64,000 nucleotides of DNA from Pseudomonadota bacterium (GCA_021325135.1 JAJPHT010000020.1:87377-151376); one strand, 5' to 3'. Numbered from the stretch's first letter, positions 33,239-42,505 are shown. Numbers and translations are program-made. Notes: a model not told the origin generated them from the sequence alone.

Positions 33239-34984
33239 TTACCGATCAAGCGTCCCCGGCGTGTAGTACGGGTTGGAGGCCGCGATGGCCTTCGTGTCCA
33301 CGCCTGCGGGCGCGCCCGCGGGGAGCAGCGGCAGCGTGAGGGCGCTCTTCGCCAGGTCCAGGGTGAGCGCGGGCTCGTTGCCGTTGGCGTTGTACCACGA
33401 GGCGTCCTCGCCGAGGACCACCAGCGCGATGCGCTCGCCCTTGTGGAACACGGCCTCGGAGGGGTAGAGGTCCACGGGGACCGTCATGGCCTCGCCGGGG
33501 GCGACCGCGTCGCTCTGCGCGCGCCCGTTGCGCTGCTCCAGGCCGCGGCCGCCCTCGTCCACCCACCACCAGGCGCCCTTGTCGGTGACGTTGTAGAGCT
33601 GGACCACGACGTGCCCGTCGCCGGGCCGGTCCGCCGAGAGGCCCAGCACGAGGCGCGGCATGCCCGCGACGCGGACGTCCTGCGCCAGGGGCTCGCTCAC
33701 GAACGTCGCGCTGGGCTGCGCGGGCGAGGCCGCGAGGGCGCCCTCCACCGGGAGCCCCAGGCCGTTGGTGGGCATGGCGTAGACGGTGACCGAGCCCGAG
33801 CCGGGCGCGTCCTGGAGCTTGCCCGGGGCGAGGTGGAGCGTGAGGTTCGTCGTCCCGCGAGGGGGCCAGTCCGTCTCGTTGCGCCAGCGCCCGTCGGTGT
33901 CCTGCACCTGGACGGCGGGCAGCGAGCCGGGGATGCCGTTGGCCTTGCCGTCGAGGTAGTGGTCGAACCACGCGACGATGGTGCTGTTCCAGTCGGGGCG
34001 GCTCCAGTCCTTGTTGTGGGTGTTGGACCACGGGATGTTGTGCTCCCACTGGCCCCACCACTGCATCTTCTCGCCGGGGATGAGGTCGAGGACCGCGCCG
34101 TTGTCGGGCTTCACGTTCCAGTCGGCGAGGCCGTGGACGAGGAAGACGCTGGCGTTGATCTTCGAGAACTTCGCGCTGAGGTTGCGCTCCTGCCAGAACG
34201 AGTCGTAGACGCCCTTCTCCGTGGTCGTGAGCGACTCCGCGAGGTGCGTGGCCTCCAGCGCGCAGACGTGCGTGGGGTCGACGACGGGCGCCTGCTGCTC
34301 GAGGAGGGGGTCGTAGCCGAAGCTCTCGTCCACCCAGTAGCGCGGGTAGAACGTCGGCCCCTGGAGGTAGTAGGGGGCTCCGTCCTGGTACTCGTAGCGG
34401 TAGAAGTCGGAGATGCCCTCGATGGGCACGATGGTCTTGAGGTGCTTGGGGGCTCCGATGGCGACCTCCCAGGGCGTCGTGCCGTCGTAGGAGACGCCCA
34501 TGACGCCCACGTTGCCGTTGCTCCAGGGCTGCTCGCCGATCCAGTCGACGAACTCGGCCAATTCGCGCTGCTCGTCCGCTCCTCCGATCTCGAAGCACCC
34601 GCTGCTGTCCCCCGTGCCGGGCACGTTGGCGGCGACGTAGGCGAAGCCGTGCCCCAGCAGCATGCCGACGCCGAAGAAGTCGCCCGCGAAGCCGTAGAGG
34701 TCCCCCGTCCCGATGCCGTAGGACTCGTGGAAGTAGGGGCTGATCTGCGCGACGACGCCGAAGCGCTCGCCGGGCTGCGGGTCGTGGGGCAGGTAGACCG
34801 TGCCGCGGACGTGCGTGCCGTCCTTGGCCGCGAAGTCCAGCGCCTTGAGCGCGGGCGTCACGTTGGCCGTGGGCAGCACCGGCGCCGCGACGCTGGCGGG
34901 CGACACGGTGCCGGCGGGGGCCTGGGAGACGCAGCCCGCGAGGGCGGCCGACGCAAGGAGGGCAGCGAGGACGATGGCTCTCAG
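33239..34984 (-). CDS. CocE/X-prolyl-dipeptidyl-peptidase-type serine hydrolase lipoprotein, CTG start likely
   Basis: Encodes 581 aa. Its N-terminus is a lipoprotein signal (LRAIVLAALLASAALAGC), so it acts outside the membrane. An alpha/beta-hydrolase domain follows, with GTVYLPHD, ANVPGTGDSSGCFEIGG, the nucleophile in GVMGVSYDGTTPWEVA, and the acidic/His part in FLVHGLADWNVKPDN and QWEHNIPW. A C-terminal jelly-roll domain (LVLGLSADRPGDGHVVVQL) completes the S15/CocE-NonD layout. The open frame has no ATG, GTG or TTG at the signal; CTG at 34982-34984 has GGAGG seven bases upstream. A GTG at 34906 would remove the signal. Confidence 0.85.
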   Translation of the reverse strand: MRAIVLAALLASAALAGCVSQAPAGTVSPASVAAPVLPTANVTPALKALDFAAKDGTHVRGTVYLPHDPQPGERFGVVAQISPYFHESYGIGTGDLYGFAGDFFGVGMLLGHGFAYVAANVPGTGDSSGCFEIGGADEQRELAEFVDWIGEQPWSNGNVGVMGVSYDGTTPWEVAIGAPKHLKTIVPIEGISDFYRYEYQDGAPYYLQGPTFYPRYWVDESFGYDPLLEQQAPVVDPTHVCALEATHLAESLTTTEKGVYDSFWQERNLSAKFSKINASVFLVHGLADWNVKPDNGAVLDLIPGEKMQWWGQWEHNIPWSNTHNKDWSRPDWNSTIVAWFDHYLDGKANGIPGSLPAVQVQDTDGRWRNETDWPPRGTTNLTLHLAPGKLQDAPGSGSVTVYAMPTNGLGLPVEGALAASPAQPSATFVSEPLAQDVRVAGMPRLVLGLSADRPGDGHVVVQLYNVTDKGAWWWVDEGGRGLEQRNGRAQSDAVAPGEAMTVPVDLYPSEAVFHKGERIALVVLGEDASWYNANGNEPALTLDLAKSALTLPLLPAGAPAGVDTKAIAASNPYYTPGTLDR

Positions 34985-35281
34985 GGAGAAGCCTCCGAGG
35001 CGCGAGCGGCCCCCGGGGGGCTTAACGATTTGCGCGCCAGCCTTGACCGATACGAGCCGCCGGGGGGCGATCCAGGCGGGGATTTTTCTCGTGTGGAGCC
35101 TGAGCTAGGGTTCTCCCGGGAATGCCGCTCCCCGCCGCCCGCCGCAGGGCCCCCCACGCGGGAGCGCCAGCGACCCGGATCCGCTTGGCCGGGCTCCGCA
35201 AGGCCGGCGGGAACCCGCACGCGGCGTCCCGAAAAGGGATTTAGCCTGCGGCGCGGGTCCGTGCGGCCGGGAGGCGCGCCC

Positions 35282-35707
35282 TTGCGCACGCTGGCAGTCC
35301 TCGTCGTCCTCGTCTTCCTTGGCGTCCCCGCGCTGGCGGCTGCGCCCTCCGGCTGCGTGCCCCAGTGCGAGGTGCCCAGCGCGGAGAGCGGCTACGTCCC
35401 GCCCGCGACCGTCGTGCCCTCGGGCTCCAACGTGACGTGGTCCTCGCTGGACCGCGCGCACACGGCCACCGAGCCGGGCGTCCCGGCGTCGCAGGCGTGC
35501 GTGAACGTCCTCTACGGCCCCGCGCCCGGCCACGCCCGGTTCGCCATCCACAACGGATCGCTCTGGGCGCAGCAGCCCCTTCAATTGGAGAAGCGCTGCT
35601 CCACCGCGAGCCTCCAGCGCGACGGCTCGTGGCTCCTGGAATACCACTGCCTCTACCACTCGCAGATGGTCGGCTTCCTCCTCGTCCGCCCCGAGGCCTC
35701 CCCATGA
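35282..35707 (+). CDS. Secreted cupredoxin (blue copper protein)
   Basis: Encodes 141 aa with an N-terminal signal (residues 1-20) and a single cupredoxin fold. The type 1 copper ligands are visible: His in DRAHTATEPGV and the C-terminal CLYHSQM, giving the Cys-x2-His-x2-Met loop. It probably carries electrons to the neighbouring oxidase halves. The start is TTG at 35282 with GGGAGG seven bases before it. It is first in a tightly packed four-gene cluster; the next gene overlaps its stop by four bases. The 297-base gap upstream holds only promoter-like sequence (GGGATTTAGCC near 35240). Confidence 0.85.
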   Translation: MRTLAVLVVLVFLGVPALAAAPSGCVPQCEVPSAESGYVPPATVVPSGSNVTWSSLDRAHTATEPGVPASQACVNVLYGPAPGHARFAIHNGSLWAQQPLQLEKRCSTASLQRDGSWLLEYHCLYHSQMVGFLLVRPEASP

Positions 35708-36957
35708 CCCGCGCCCTCCTCGCCCTCGCCGCCGCGCTGCTCCTCCTGCCCCTGGGCCTCCACGCCTCGGCCGCCGGGCCGCGCACGCTCACCGTGTCGC
35801 CCACGGGGGATTACCACACCATCCAGGCTGCGGTGGATGCGGCGAGCCCGGGGGACACGGTGCTCGTGGCGCCGGGCGTGTACCAGGAGGCGGTGTCGGT
35901 CTCGACGCCGGACGTCACCATCCGCGGCGAGGACCGCGAGGGCGTCGTGCTCGACGGGGGCGAGGCGCTGGGCAATGCGTTCACCGTGACTGCGGACGGC
36001 GTGACGCTGGCGAGCATGACGGCGCAGCACTACGCCAGCAACGGCTTCGTGTTCACCCGCGTCGATGGCTGCCGCTTCGACGACCTGCACGCCAAGGACA
36101 ACGGCGAGTACGGCCTCTACGCGGTGCACTCGCGCCACTGCGTCATGGAGAACAGCCTCGCGGAGGGGCACGGCGACTCGGGCTTCTACCTGGGCGAGAC
36201 GGTGGACTGCGACTGCGACGTGCAGGACAACGTGGGCTGGAACAACATGCTGGGCTACTCGGGCACGGCCAACTCCCACATCCGCATCCACGGCAACGAC
36301 TTCTTCTGGAACCGCGCGGGCATCCTGCTTTCCGTGCTGCCCGACGAGATGGGCGCGGACGTCTGCCCCGACCCCGCGGGCGGGTCCCCCGCTCCCGGCG
36401 ACGCGTGCCCCGGCGTCACGCCCTACGGCCTCCAGACGCGCACGGAGGTCTACGGCAACCACGTGCACGACAACAACAACCACACCCGCGCGACGGGCCT
36501 CTTCGCGACGGTCCACCCGCCGGTGGGCGAGGGCATCGTCATCTCCGGCGGCTGGAACGACGACGTGCACGACAACCTCGTCGAGGACAACCACCTCTGG
36601 GGCGTCGGCATCTTCTGGCTCACGACGCCGCCCCGCGGCAACTTCGTCCACGACAACCAGATCAGCGGCGGCCGGTACGGCATCTGGTGGGACGAGCAGG
36701 GCGAGGACCACTGCTTCGCCAACAACGCCATCACCGACGTCCGCGTCGCCAGCGACCCGGCGGTCCTCCCCTCGTGCCCGGGCCCCGCGGGCGATCTGCC
36801 CTGCCCCGCCGCGCTCTCAGATTACGCCGCGTGCCGCGCCAACGACGCGCGGGCGCCCTCGGCGGCCAAGGACGCGGGCCTCGCATGGCGCTCGTACTGG
36901 GACCTCGACCCGTCGCAGGACGCGCCCGCGACGAAGCCCACCGGGGACGGTGCGTAG
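35704..36957 (+). CDS. NosD-like right-handed parallel beta-helix protein
   Basis: Encodes 417 aa with a signal peptide (residues 1-24), then the CASH/NosD opening TIQAAVDAASPGDTVLVAPG and a ladder of short repeats: VTIRGEDREGVVLDGG, NGFVFTRVDGCRFDDL, YGLYAVHSRHCVMENS, HIRIHGNDFFWNRAG. NosD supports copper-site assembly of nitrous oxide reductase in other organisms, so a copper-related role is plausible here. Cys pairs such as DCDCDV could bind metal. It starts within the stop of the cupredoxin gene (ATGA), indicating coupling. Confidence 0.85.
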   Translation: MTRALLALAAALLLLPLGLHASAAGPRTLTVSPTGDYHTIQAAVDAASPGDTVLVAPGVYQEAVSVSTPDVTIRGEDREGVVLDGGEALGNAFTVTADGVTLASMTAQHYASNGFVFTRVDGCRFDDLHAKDNGEYGLYAVHSRHCVMENSLAEGHGDSGFYLGETVDCDCDVQDNVGWNNMLGYSGTANSHIRIHGNDFFWNRAGILLSVLPDEMGADVCPDPAGGSPAPGDACPGVTPYGLQTRTEVYGNHVHDNNNHTRATGLFATVHPPVGEGIVISGGWNDDVHDNLVEDNHLWGVGIFWLTTPPRGNFVHDNQISGGRYGIWWDEQGEDHCFANNAITDVRVASDPAVLPSCPGPAGDLPCPAALSDYAACRANDARAPSAAKDAGLAWRSYWDLDPSQDAPATKPTGDGA

Positions 36958-36960
36958 GCC

Positions 36961-37800
36961 ATGCGCTCGCGGTGGGTCCTCGGCGCGCTGGCGCTCCTCC
37001 TTCTGGCCTCCTCCAGCGGGCTCTCCGCGCCGCCCGCGCCGCCGCAGGCGCGCAGCTTCACGCTGGAGGCGACCGCAGTGCCCTGCCCCGCGGGCCGCGA
37101 CCCCTACGGCGACGGCATCTGCCTCGCCTACAACGGCCAGATCCCCGGCCCCACGCTTGATATCAATCTCCTGGACAACGTGACGCTGACGCTCGTCAAC
37201 CACGTCCCGCAGACGGTGTGGAGCCTGCCGCCGGGGCACGACGACGTGAAGGCGCGCCTCGCGGCGTCGGGCGTCAGCTTCCACCTGCACGGCACGGCGC
37301 TCTCGGTGAAGGAGGACGGGCTCTCCTCCGCCATGGGGGCGACGTTCTTCGACTCCTACGCGCCGCCCAACGGCTCGTTCACCTACCACTTCCGCGCGGT
37401 CTACAACGGCACCTGGCAGTACCACGACCACGTGCTGGGCCTCGACGGCATGGAGGGCGACGCGCGCGGCCTCGCGGGCACGCTGGCGATCCGCTCGGGG
37501 GGCGAGGTGCGCCCTGACGCCATCGTGGACGTGCACGCCATGGACGCGGGCCCCTTTGTCCTCCAGAACGGCACGGTCCACCCGGGCGGCAGCTTCGAGC
37601 TTCTTGAGACGGTCCTGGGCGACTGGACGTGGACGTTCACGCTCACGGACCCCGCGGGCGCCGTGGTGCGCACCCTGGATCTGGGCCCCGGGCAGGCGGA
37701 GCACGTCGTCGTCACGGGCGCCGCGGCGGGAAGCTATCGCTGGAGCGTCTCCGACGACATCCGCGGCGACGCGTACCACGGGACGGTGGTCGTCCAATGA
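36961..37800 (+). CDS. Multicopper oxidase, N-terminal half (split gene)
   Basis: Encodes 279 aa with a signal peptide. It has the N-terminal multicopper-oxidase features: NGQIPGPTLDI, VTLTLVNHV, FHLHG (His108/His110), and QYHDHVLG (His155/His157). These are the first two of the four His-x-His pairs that build a type 2/3 trinuclear copper site. No T1 Cys is present, so it cannot be a full oxidase by itself. The rest of the site is encoded by the next gene, whose start overlaps this stop by four bases. The two products probably pair outside the cell. Confidence 0.88.
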   Translation: MRSRWVLGALALLLLASSSGLSAPPAPPQARSFTLEATAVPCPAGRDPYGDGICLAYNGQIPGPTLDINLLDNVTLTLVNHVPQTVWSLPPGHDDVKARLAASGVSFHLHGTALSVKEDGLSSAMGATFFDSYAPPNGSFTYHFRAVYNGTWQYHDHVLGLDGMEGDARGLAGTLAIRSGGEVRPDAIVDVHAMDAGPFVLQNGTVHPGGSFELLETVLGDWTWTFTLTDPAGAVVRTLDLGPGQAEHVVVTGAAAGSYRWSVSDDIRGDAYHGTVVVQ

Positions 37801-38585
37801 AGGCCAGCGTCGTGATCGCGGCCCTGCTCCTGGCGCCCGCTCTCGCAGCGCCCGCCGTGGGGCAGTTCCCCATGCAGGTCCCGGGCACCGACGTCTACCT
37901 CGACGGCGCGCCCGACCGCGTGTTCGACCTGGTCATGCAGGGGCACACCATCAACCTCCAGGGCTACCCGGGCGACGGACTGCCCGCGGGCGCCGGCCTC
38001 GTGCTGGAGGCGTACCTGGGGGACCGCGTGCAGTTCACCGTCGCCGTGCCCGCCACCGCGGAGCCGCACACCTTCCACCTGCACGGGCACCCGTGGTTCG
38101 CGCCCACCGTGGGCCGCATGGTGGACACCTGGCTCCTGCACCCCGGCGACGTGCACTCCTTCAGCGTCGTCGCGGGCGGCATCGACGGCAACGCCGGCGA
38201 CTGGATGTTCCACTGCCACCTCGCCACGCACGCGGCCTCCGGCATGTGGGGCATCTTCCGCGTCTACCCGTACCGCTCGGTGATCCCGCCCATCCTGCCC
38301 GGGCCGCAGCGCGGCGGCGCCTTCGACGTGCATCTGGACCGCCTGGGCGTCCCCGTGGACGGAGCGCACCTCATGGTGCAAGTGGACGGCAAGCCGCTCC
38401 CCGCGCAGGTGACGCCCCTGGGCGGCGGCGCGTACCGCGTGGGCGCGGACCTCCCCGCGACGGGCGTCCTCGTCGTCACGGCGCACCACCCCGACCTGGG
38501 CGTCAGCGTCGCGCGCGTGGGCCTGGGCGGGACGCCCGTGCCGCCCCTCACCGCGCAGATGGACGCCATGGCGCACGCCGCGTGA
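37797..38585 (+). CDS. Multicopper oxidase, C-terminal half (split gene)
   Basis: Encodes 262 aa with its own signal peptide (residues 1-22). It holds the C-terminal oxidase motifs: HTFHLHGHPWF (residues 91-101) and HCHLATHAASGM (139-150), supplying two His-x-His pairs and the T1 Cys, His and Met ligands. With the previous product all four His pairs of a multicopper oxidase are present. After residue 155 there is an extra beta domain of about 100 residues, ending near DAMAHAA, of unknown role. A two-subunit oxidase is unusual, as the halves are normally fused. Confidence 0.88.
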   Translation: MKASVVIAALLLAPALAAPAVGQFPMQVPGTDVYLDGAPDRVFDLVMQGHTINLQGYPGDGLPAGAGLVLEAYLGDRVQFTVAVPATAEPHTFHLHGHPWFAPTVGRMVDTWLLHPGDVHSFSVVAGGIDGNAGDWMFHCHLATHAASGMWGIFRVYPYRSVIPPILPGPQRGGAFDVHLDRLGVPVDGAHLMVQVDGKPLPAQVTPLGGGAYRVGADLPATGVLVVTAHHPDLGVSVARVGLGGTPVPPLTAQMDAMAHAA

Positions 38586-38687
38586 GGCCGAACCCGTCAT
38601 CTCTCGTCCATTCGTTGTTATCAACGGCGGGGCGAAATCGATGCGATTAAGCCCACCCCTGCCGCTGGCCGCTCCCAAGGTGGCGCG

Positions 38688-38813
38688 ATGCCGGACACCC
38701 CGCCCATCCGTAACGCCCGTTGTCGACGATGCGGGAAACCCGCCGAGCTCCCCACGGCCGTGCTGGGGGAGATGCGCTGCAGGTGCGGCCTCATGCGGGC
38801 CTACGCGATGTGA
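38688..38813 (+). CDS. 41-aa zinc-ribbon microprotein
   Basis: A short frame encodes two metal-binding Cys clusters: CRRCGK and, 15 residues later, CRCG. It begins 102 bases after the split oxidase. A CGATTAAG element (about 38643-38650) is placed to give a short leader, so it is probably separately transcribed. The stop abuts the convergent membrane-protein gene. Function unknown. Confidence 0.6.
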   Translation: MPDTPPIRNARCRRCGKPAELPTAVLGEMRCRCGLMRAYAM

Positions 38814-39911
38814 TCAGCGCCGCGCCGTGAGCCAGGCCTCGGCGCGCTCGCCCGCGTAGCGCGTGGGGTCGCGGTTCACGAACTCCACCATGGGGCCGAG
38901 GCGCTCCGCCATGGCGTTGGCGGCCAGGAAGCCGACGCCGCCCGCGAGGACGGCCCACGGGATGGTGGCCCAGTCCAGGGGCACGGTGAAGACGAGGCGC
39001 GGCGCGAGGGCCCAGTAGGCGTAGGAGCCGCCCACGGCCAGCGCGAGGGTGACGAGGAGGCGCTGCGCGGAGCCTTCGGCCACGATCCAGGCGACCTCCA
39101 CCGCGGCGCCGATGGCGACGACGTGCCAGGGGACCGCGCTGATGGGCCAGCCGGTGGCGGCGAGCACCGCGTTGGCGGCGAAGCGCTCCACCGCGAAGGC
39201 GGCGAGCACGCCCAGGGCGACGCCGCGGACGCCGGTCACCTGGCGCACCAGCACGGCGAAGAGGATGCCGATGGCCAGGGCGTAGGCCGGGTAGAGCACG
39301 TGGGGCAGGCCGCCGTAGTACGGGTCCTTCACCATGTCCGCGTAGCCCTGGATCTCCAAGCCCACGACGTAGAGGCTGTTGCCGTGGAAGTGGTTCCACG
39401 CGCCCACGACGGTGTACTCGTTGTAGCCCAGGGGGAAGGCCAGGGCCTCGAAGAGGAAGAGGAGGAGCAGCCCGAAGACGCCCCACCGGGCGGGGGTGAG
39501 GCGCGCCTCGCGGACGCGCGTGCCGGGGCGCCAGCCGGCCTCTGCCAGGAAGAGGAGGACGATGCCCGCCACGGTGATGGTGGTGCCGTAGAAGAGCATG
39601 AGGTGGCTGGGGCTCCACGTGGTGAGGTCCAGCCCGAAGATCTGGTGCCACGCCTGGTCGAAGGGGATGGCCGCCAGGAAGACGGCGAAGCCCGCCAGGA
39701 TGACGTTGAGCGCGGGCTGCGTTGCCTCGGTGCGCGCGCGCCACGAGAGGAGCAGCGCCACGGAGATGAGGACGAAGCCCACCATGTTGACGACGTGGGG
39801 GGGCGAGATGGTCTCGCGCAGGAGGCGGAAGTGCCAGGAGACGTCCCAGGCGGAGCTGACCAGCTTCAGGGCGAGCCCGGCGATCCAGAGCGTCCAGACG
39901 GTGCGGCGCAT
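38814..39911 (-). CDS. Polytopic membrane protein with conserved His residues
   Basis: Encodes 365 aa from the ATG at 39911, which has GGAGG six bases upstream; a GGTTAAG box at 39951-39957 suits it, so the earlier ATG at 39947 is less likely. About ten membrane helices are predicted. His residues recur near helix ends: WHFRLL, PPHVVNM, QAWHQIFG, SPSHLMLF, WNHFHG, LPHVLYP, VPWHVV. Such a set could bind heme or copper, which fits its place beside the copper oxidase operon, though it is on the other strand. I do not recognise the family. Confidence 0.7.
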   Translation of the reverse strand: MRRTVWTLWIAGLALKLVSSAWDVSWHFRLLRETISPPHVVNMVGFVLISVALLLSWRARTEATQPALNVILAGFAVFLAAIPFDQAWHQIFGLDLTTWSPSHLMLFYGTTITVAGIVLLFLAEAGWRPGTRVREARLTPARWGVFGLLLLFLFEALAFPLGYNEYTVVGAWNHFHGNSLYVVGLEIQGYADMVKDPYYGGLPHVLYPAYALAIGILFAVLVRQVTGVRGVALGVLAAFAVERFAANAVLAATGWPISAVPWHVVAIGAAVEVAWIVAEGSAQRLLVTLALAVGGSYAYWALAPRLVFTVPLDWATIPWAVLAGGVGFLAANAMAERLGPMVEFVNRDPTRYAGERAEAWLTARR

Positions 39912-40055
39912 CGAGGCCCTCCGGCGGCGTTCGAGGGCCGCGGCCATACTTAACCTCGCCCCCGCCGACGTCCCGGCAAGAAGGGGAAAAGCTCAAACGC
40001 GCCGCCGCGGGCCGCAAAGGAGATAGCGCGCCCCCGGGCTCGCCCGTTGCCACCC

Positions 40056-40820
40056 ATGCCCCCGCTGCTCGTCGTGCTGGCCCTCTTCCTGGTCGCCGTG
40101 ATCGGGGGCGCGCAGAACGCCGTGGCGGGCGGAGGGAGCTTCTTCACGTTTCCCACGCTCCTCTTCGCGGGCGTCGGCTCCATCTCCGCCAACGCCACCA
40201 GCACCGTGGCGCTCTGGCCCGGCAGCGTCGCCAGCGCGGTGGCCTTCCGCGGCGAGCTGCGCCACGAGCGGCGCCTCTTCCTTGTCCTGGGCGCGGCCAG
40301 CCTCGCGGGCGGCCTCGCGGGCGCCCTGCTCCTGCTCCACACGCCGCAGCGCGCCTTCGACGCCCTGATCCCGTGGCTGCTCCTGGCGGCGACGCTCGTC
40401 TTCGCCTTCGGGCCCCTGGTCACGCGGCGCCTCCGCGGCCACGCGCGCCCCTCGAGGTCCCTGTGGCCCTTCGCCCTCGTGCAGCTCGTCGTCGCGGTGT
40501 ACGGCGGCTACTTCGGCGGCGGCATCGGGATCATGATGCTCGCGGCGTTCAGCGCCATGGGCATGGAGGACCTCCACGCCATGAACGGCCTCAAGGCCGT
40601 GCTGGGCGCGCTGATCAACGGCGTCGCGGTGGTGACGTTCCTCGCCCACCGCATCGTGGACTTGCCCCTGGCGCTCCTCATGGTCGCGGGCTCCATCCTG
40701 GGCGGGTACGGAGGGGCGCGGCTCTCCAAGCGCGTCGACGCGAAGGTGCTCCGCGGGGTGGTCATCTGCGTGGGGGCGGGGCTCACCGCGTACTTCTTCT
40801 GGAAGACCTACGCGCCGTGA
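40056..40820 (+). CDS. TauE/SafE-family permease
   Basis: Encodes 254 aa with about eight membrane helices in two related halves, as in the TauE/SafE sulfite/anion exporter family. Hallmarks are the N-terminal GGAQNAVAGGGSFFTFPTLLF followed by SISANATSTVALWPG, and the second-half YGGYFGGGIGIMMLAAFSAMG then MNGLKAVLGALINGVAV. The substrate is probably a small sulfur-containing or organic anion. The ATG at 40056 follows a GGAGATAGC box by about 29 bases. Neighbours give no pathway clue. Confidence 0.9.
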   Translation: MPPLLVVLALFLVAVIGGAQNAVAGGGSFFTFPTLLFAGVGSISANATSTVALWPGSVASAVAFRGELRHERRLFLVLGAASLAGGLAGALLLLHTPQRAFDALIPWLLLAATLVFAFGPLVTRRLRGHARPSRSLWPFALVQLVVAVYGGYFGGGIGIMMLAAFSAMGMEDLHAMNGLKAVLGALINGVAVVTFLAHRIVDLPLALLMVAGSILGGYGGARLSKRVDAKVLRGVVICVGAGLTAYFFWKTYAP

Positions 40821-40882
40821 TCGGCCGCGCCGCCGGTGGCCGTCTCCCAAAGGTTATTGTCGCCGCCTGCGGATGGAGCCGG

Positions 40883-41539
40883 GTGCGAGGCCGGCTCGTC
40901 GTTTTCGCAATTTGCCTGATCAGCGCGACCCTTTCTCTCGGAGCGCCCGGGAGCGCCCAGACCCAATCCGGGAGCGACCCGGCGGGCGACCTGCGCGTCG
41001 GAAGCCCTTCCCTGTCGTCCTACGTCTGCCCGGCCACCCTCGTCTGCCCCGGCACCGTGCCTCCCCCCTTGCCGCTGAGCTGCCAGGACCCGCGCATGGA
41101 CGTCACGTCCTACTCCCTGGACACCCACGATGGCCACCTGCACGGGGGAATGGGCGTCGTCGATTGGGCGGGGGTCGCCCGCTGCGACGGGATCGAGCAT
41201 GACGGCTCCGCCATCCTCTCCATCGACCTGTTCGAGACGGGGGCGACCCGATACCGGGTCTCCATGTCGTTCGCGAGCTACAACCCCGATTTCCCCTGCA
41301 CGACGATCTTCGACTCCGTGACCGAAATCCACTCGCAGTGCTTCGGAGCCGGCGGGCGCGACGGGTCCACCTTCGCGTGGGACATCCCGCTCGTGGGCAC
41401 CGCCCCGCTGGGAGGCGGCGGCTCCATGGCCTACAACCTCACCGGCGGCGCGTGGGAGCCGCGCGTCCAAGGCTTCCACCCCAGCGAGTACGCGCCCCTG
41501 TATGACGACGTCGCGACGAGCGCGTTCCAGGAAGGGTGA
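40883..41539 (+). CDS. Secreted protein of unknown function
   Basis: Encodes 218 aa with a signal peptide ending near GSAQT and a mature domain with several Cys (YVCPATLVC, LSCQDP, ARCDG, FPCTT, SQCFG) and beta-strand content. The start is GTG at 40883, 24 bases after an AGGTTATTG element (40851-40859), so a leaderless transcript is likely. No domain is recognised. It is 21 bases from the convergent dehydrogenase stop. Confidence 0.7.
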   Translation: MRGRLVVFAICLISATLSLGAPGSAQTQSGSDPAGDLRVGSPSLSSYVCPATLVCPGTVPPPLPLSCQDPRMDVTSYSLDTHDGHLHGGMGVVDWAGVARCDGIEHDGSAILSIDLFETGATRYRVSMSFASYNPDFPCTTIFDSVTEIHSQCFGAGGRDGSTFAWDIPLVGTAPLGGGGSMAYNLTGGAWEPRVQGFHPSEYAPLYDDVATSAFQEG

Positions 41540-41560
41540 GGGCGCGCGGGGGCTCGGCGC

Positions 41561-42430
41561 TCAGACGCCGATCTTCCCTTCGCCGTAGGAGTAGAAGCCC
41601 TGCCCGCTCTTGCGGCCGAAGTGCCCCGCCTGCACCTTCTTCACGAGGAGGGGGCAGGGGCGGTACTTCGGGTCCTTGAACCCCTCGTAGAGCACGTCCA
41701 TGATGGCGAGGCACGTGTCGAGCCCGATGAAGTCGGCCAGCTCCAGCGGCCCCATGGGGTGGTTCATGCCCAGCTTCATGACCTCGTCCACCGCCTGCGG
41801 CGTCGCGACGCCCTCGTAGACGCAGAAGATGGCCTCGTTGATCATGGGCATGAGCACGCGGTTGGAGACGAAGCCCGGGTAGTCGTTGACCTCCACCACG
41901 GTCTTCCCCAGCTTCTCGCCGGTGGCCTTCACCAGCGCGACCGTCTCGGGGGAGGTCTCGACGCCGCGGATCAGCTCGACGAGCTTCATCACCGGCACCG
42001 GGTTGAAGAAGTGCATGCCGATGAACTGCTTCGCGCGCTTCGTCTGCGCCGCGAGGAGCGTGATGGGGATGCTGCTGGTGTTGCTGGCGAACACCGCGGA
42101 GGGCTTCACGATGGCGTCAAGCTCGGTCCAGACCTTCTTCTTCACGTCCAGGCTCTCGACGATGGCCTCCACCACGAGGTCGCACTCCGCCAGCGCCTTG
42201 AGGTCGGTGGTGCCGTGCACGCGCGCGAGGGCCGCGTCGCGGTCGGTCGCCGAGAGCTTGCCCTTCTCCACCTGCCGCGCGAGGTTCTTCTGGATGCCCT
42301 GGAGGCCCTTGTCGACGAAGCGGCTCTCCACGTCGCGCAGGACCACCTCGTGGCCCGCCTGGGCCGCGACCTGCGCGATGCCGTGCCCCATCTGCCCCGC
42401 GCCGAGAACGCCGATCTTCCGGACCTGCAT
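41561..42430 (-). CDS. 3-Hydroxyacyl-CoA dehydrogenase
   Basis: Encodes 289 aa, the size of the stand-alone enzyme that oxidises (S)-3-hydroxyacyl-CoA to 3-oxoacyl-CoA with NAD+. [17 protein letters not shown] is the NAD-binding loop. [15 protein letters not shown] and [14 protein letters not shown] are typical, and [15 protein letters not shown] carries the catalytic His. The C-terminal domain has [19 protein letters not shown] and ends at GQGFYSY. It probably serves fatty-acid or butanoate metabolism; no partner genes are adjacent. A CCATTAAGG box (minus strand, 42453-42461) lies 23-31 bases before the ATG. Confidence 0.95.
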   Translation of the reverse strand: MQVRKIGVLGAGQMGHGIAQVAAQAGHEVVLRDVESRFVDKGLQGIQKNLARQVEKGKLSATDRDAALARVHGTTDLKALAECDLVVEAIVESLDVKKKVWTELDAIVKPSAVFASNTSSIPITLLAAQTKRAKQFIGMHFFNPVPVMKLVELIRGVETSPETVALVKATGEKLGKTVVEVNDYPGFVSNRVLMPMINEAIFCVYEGVATPQAVDEVMKLGMNHPMGPLELADFIGLDTCLAIMDVLYEGFKDPKYRPCPLLVKKVQAGHFGRKSGQGFYSYGEGKIGV

Positions 42431-42497
42431 GGGGCGCCGATTTGCTCGGGGTCCTTAATGGTTTGGCCCCCGCGATCCGGGCGCGCCAGGTGCGAAC

Positions 42498-42505
42498 GCT
42501 TATCC
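42498..42505 (+). promoter_or_regulatory. TATA-like box of the asd-pssA operon
   Basis: GCTTATCC lies 26-33 bases before the ATG at 42531, the spacing for a leaderless archaeal transcript. It probably drives both phospholipid headgroup genes. Confidence 0.6.
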
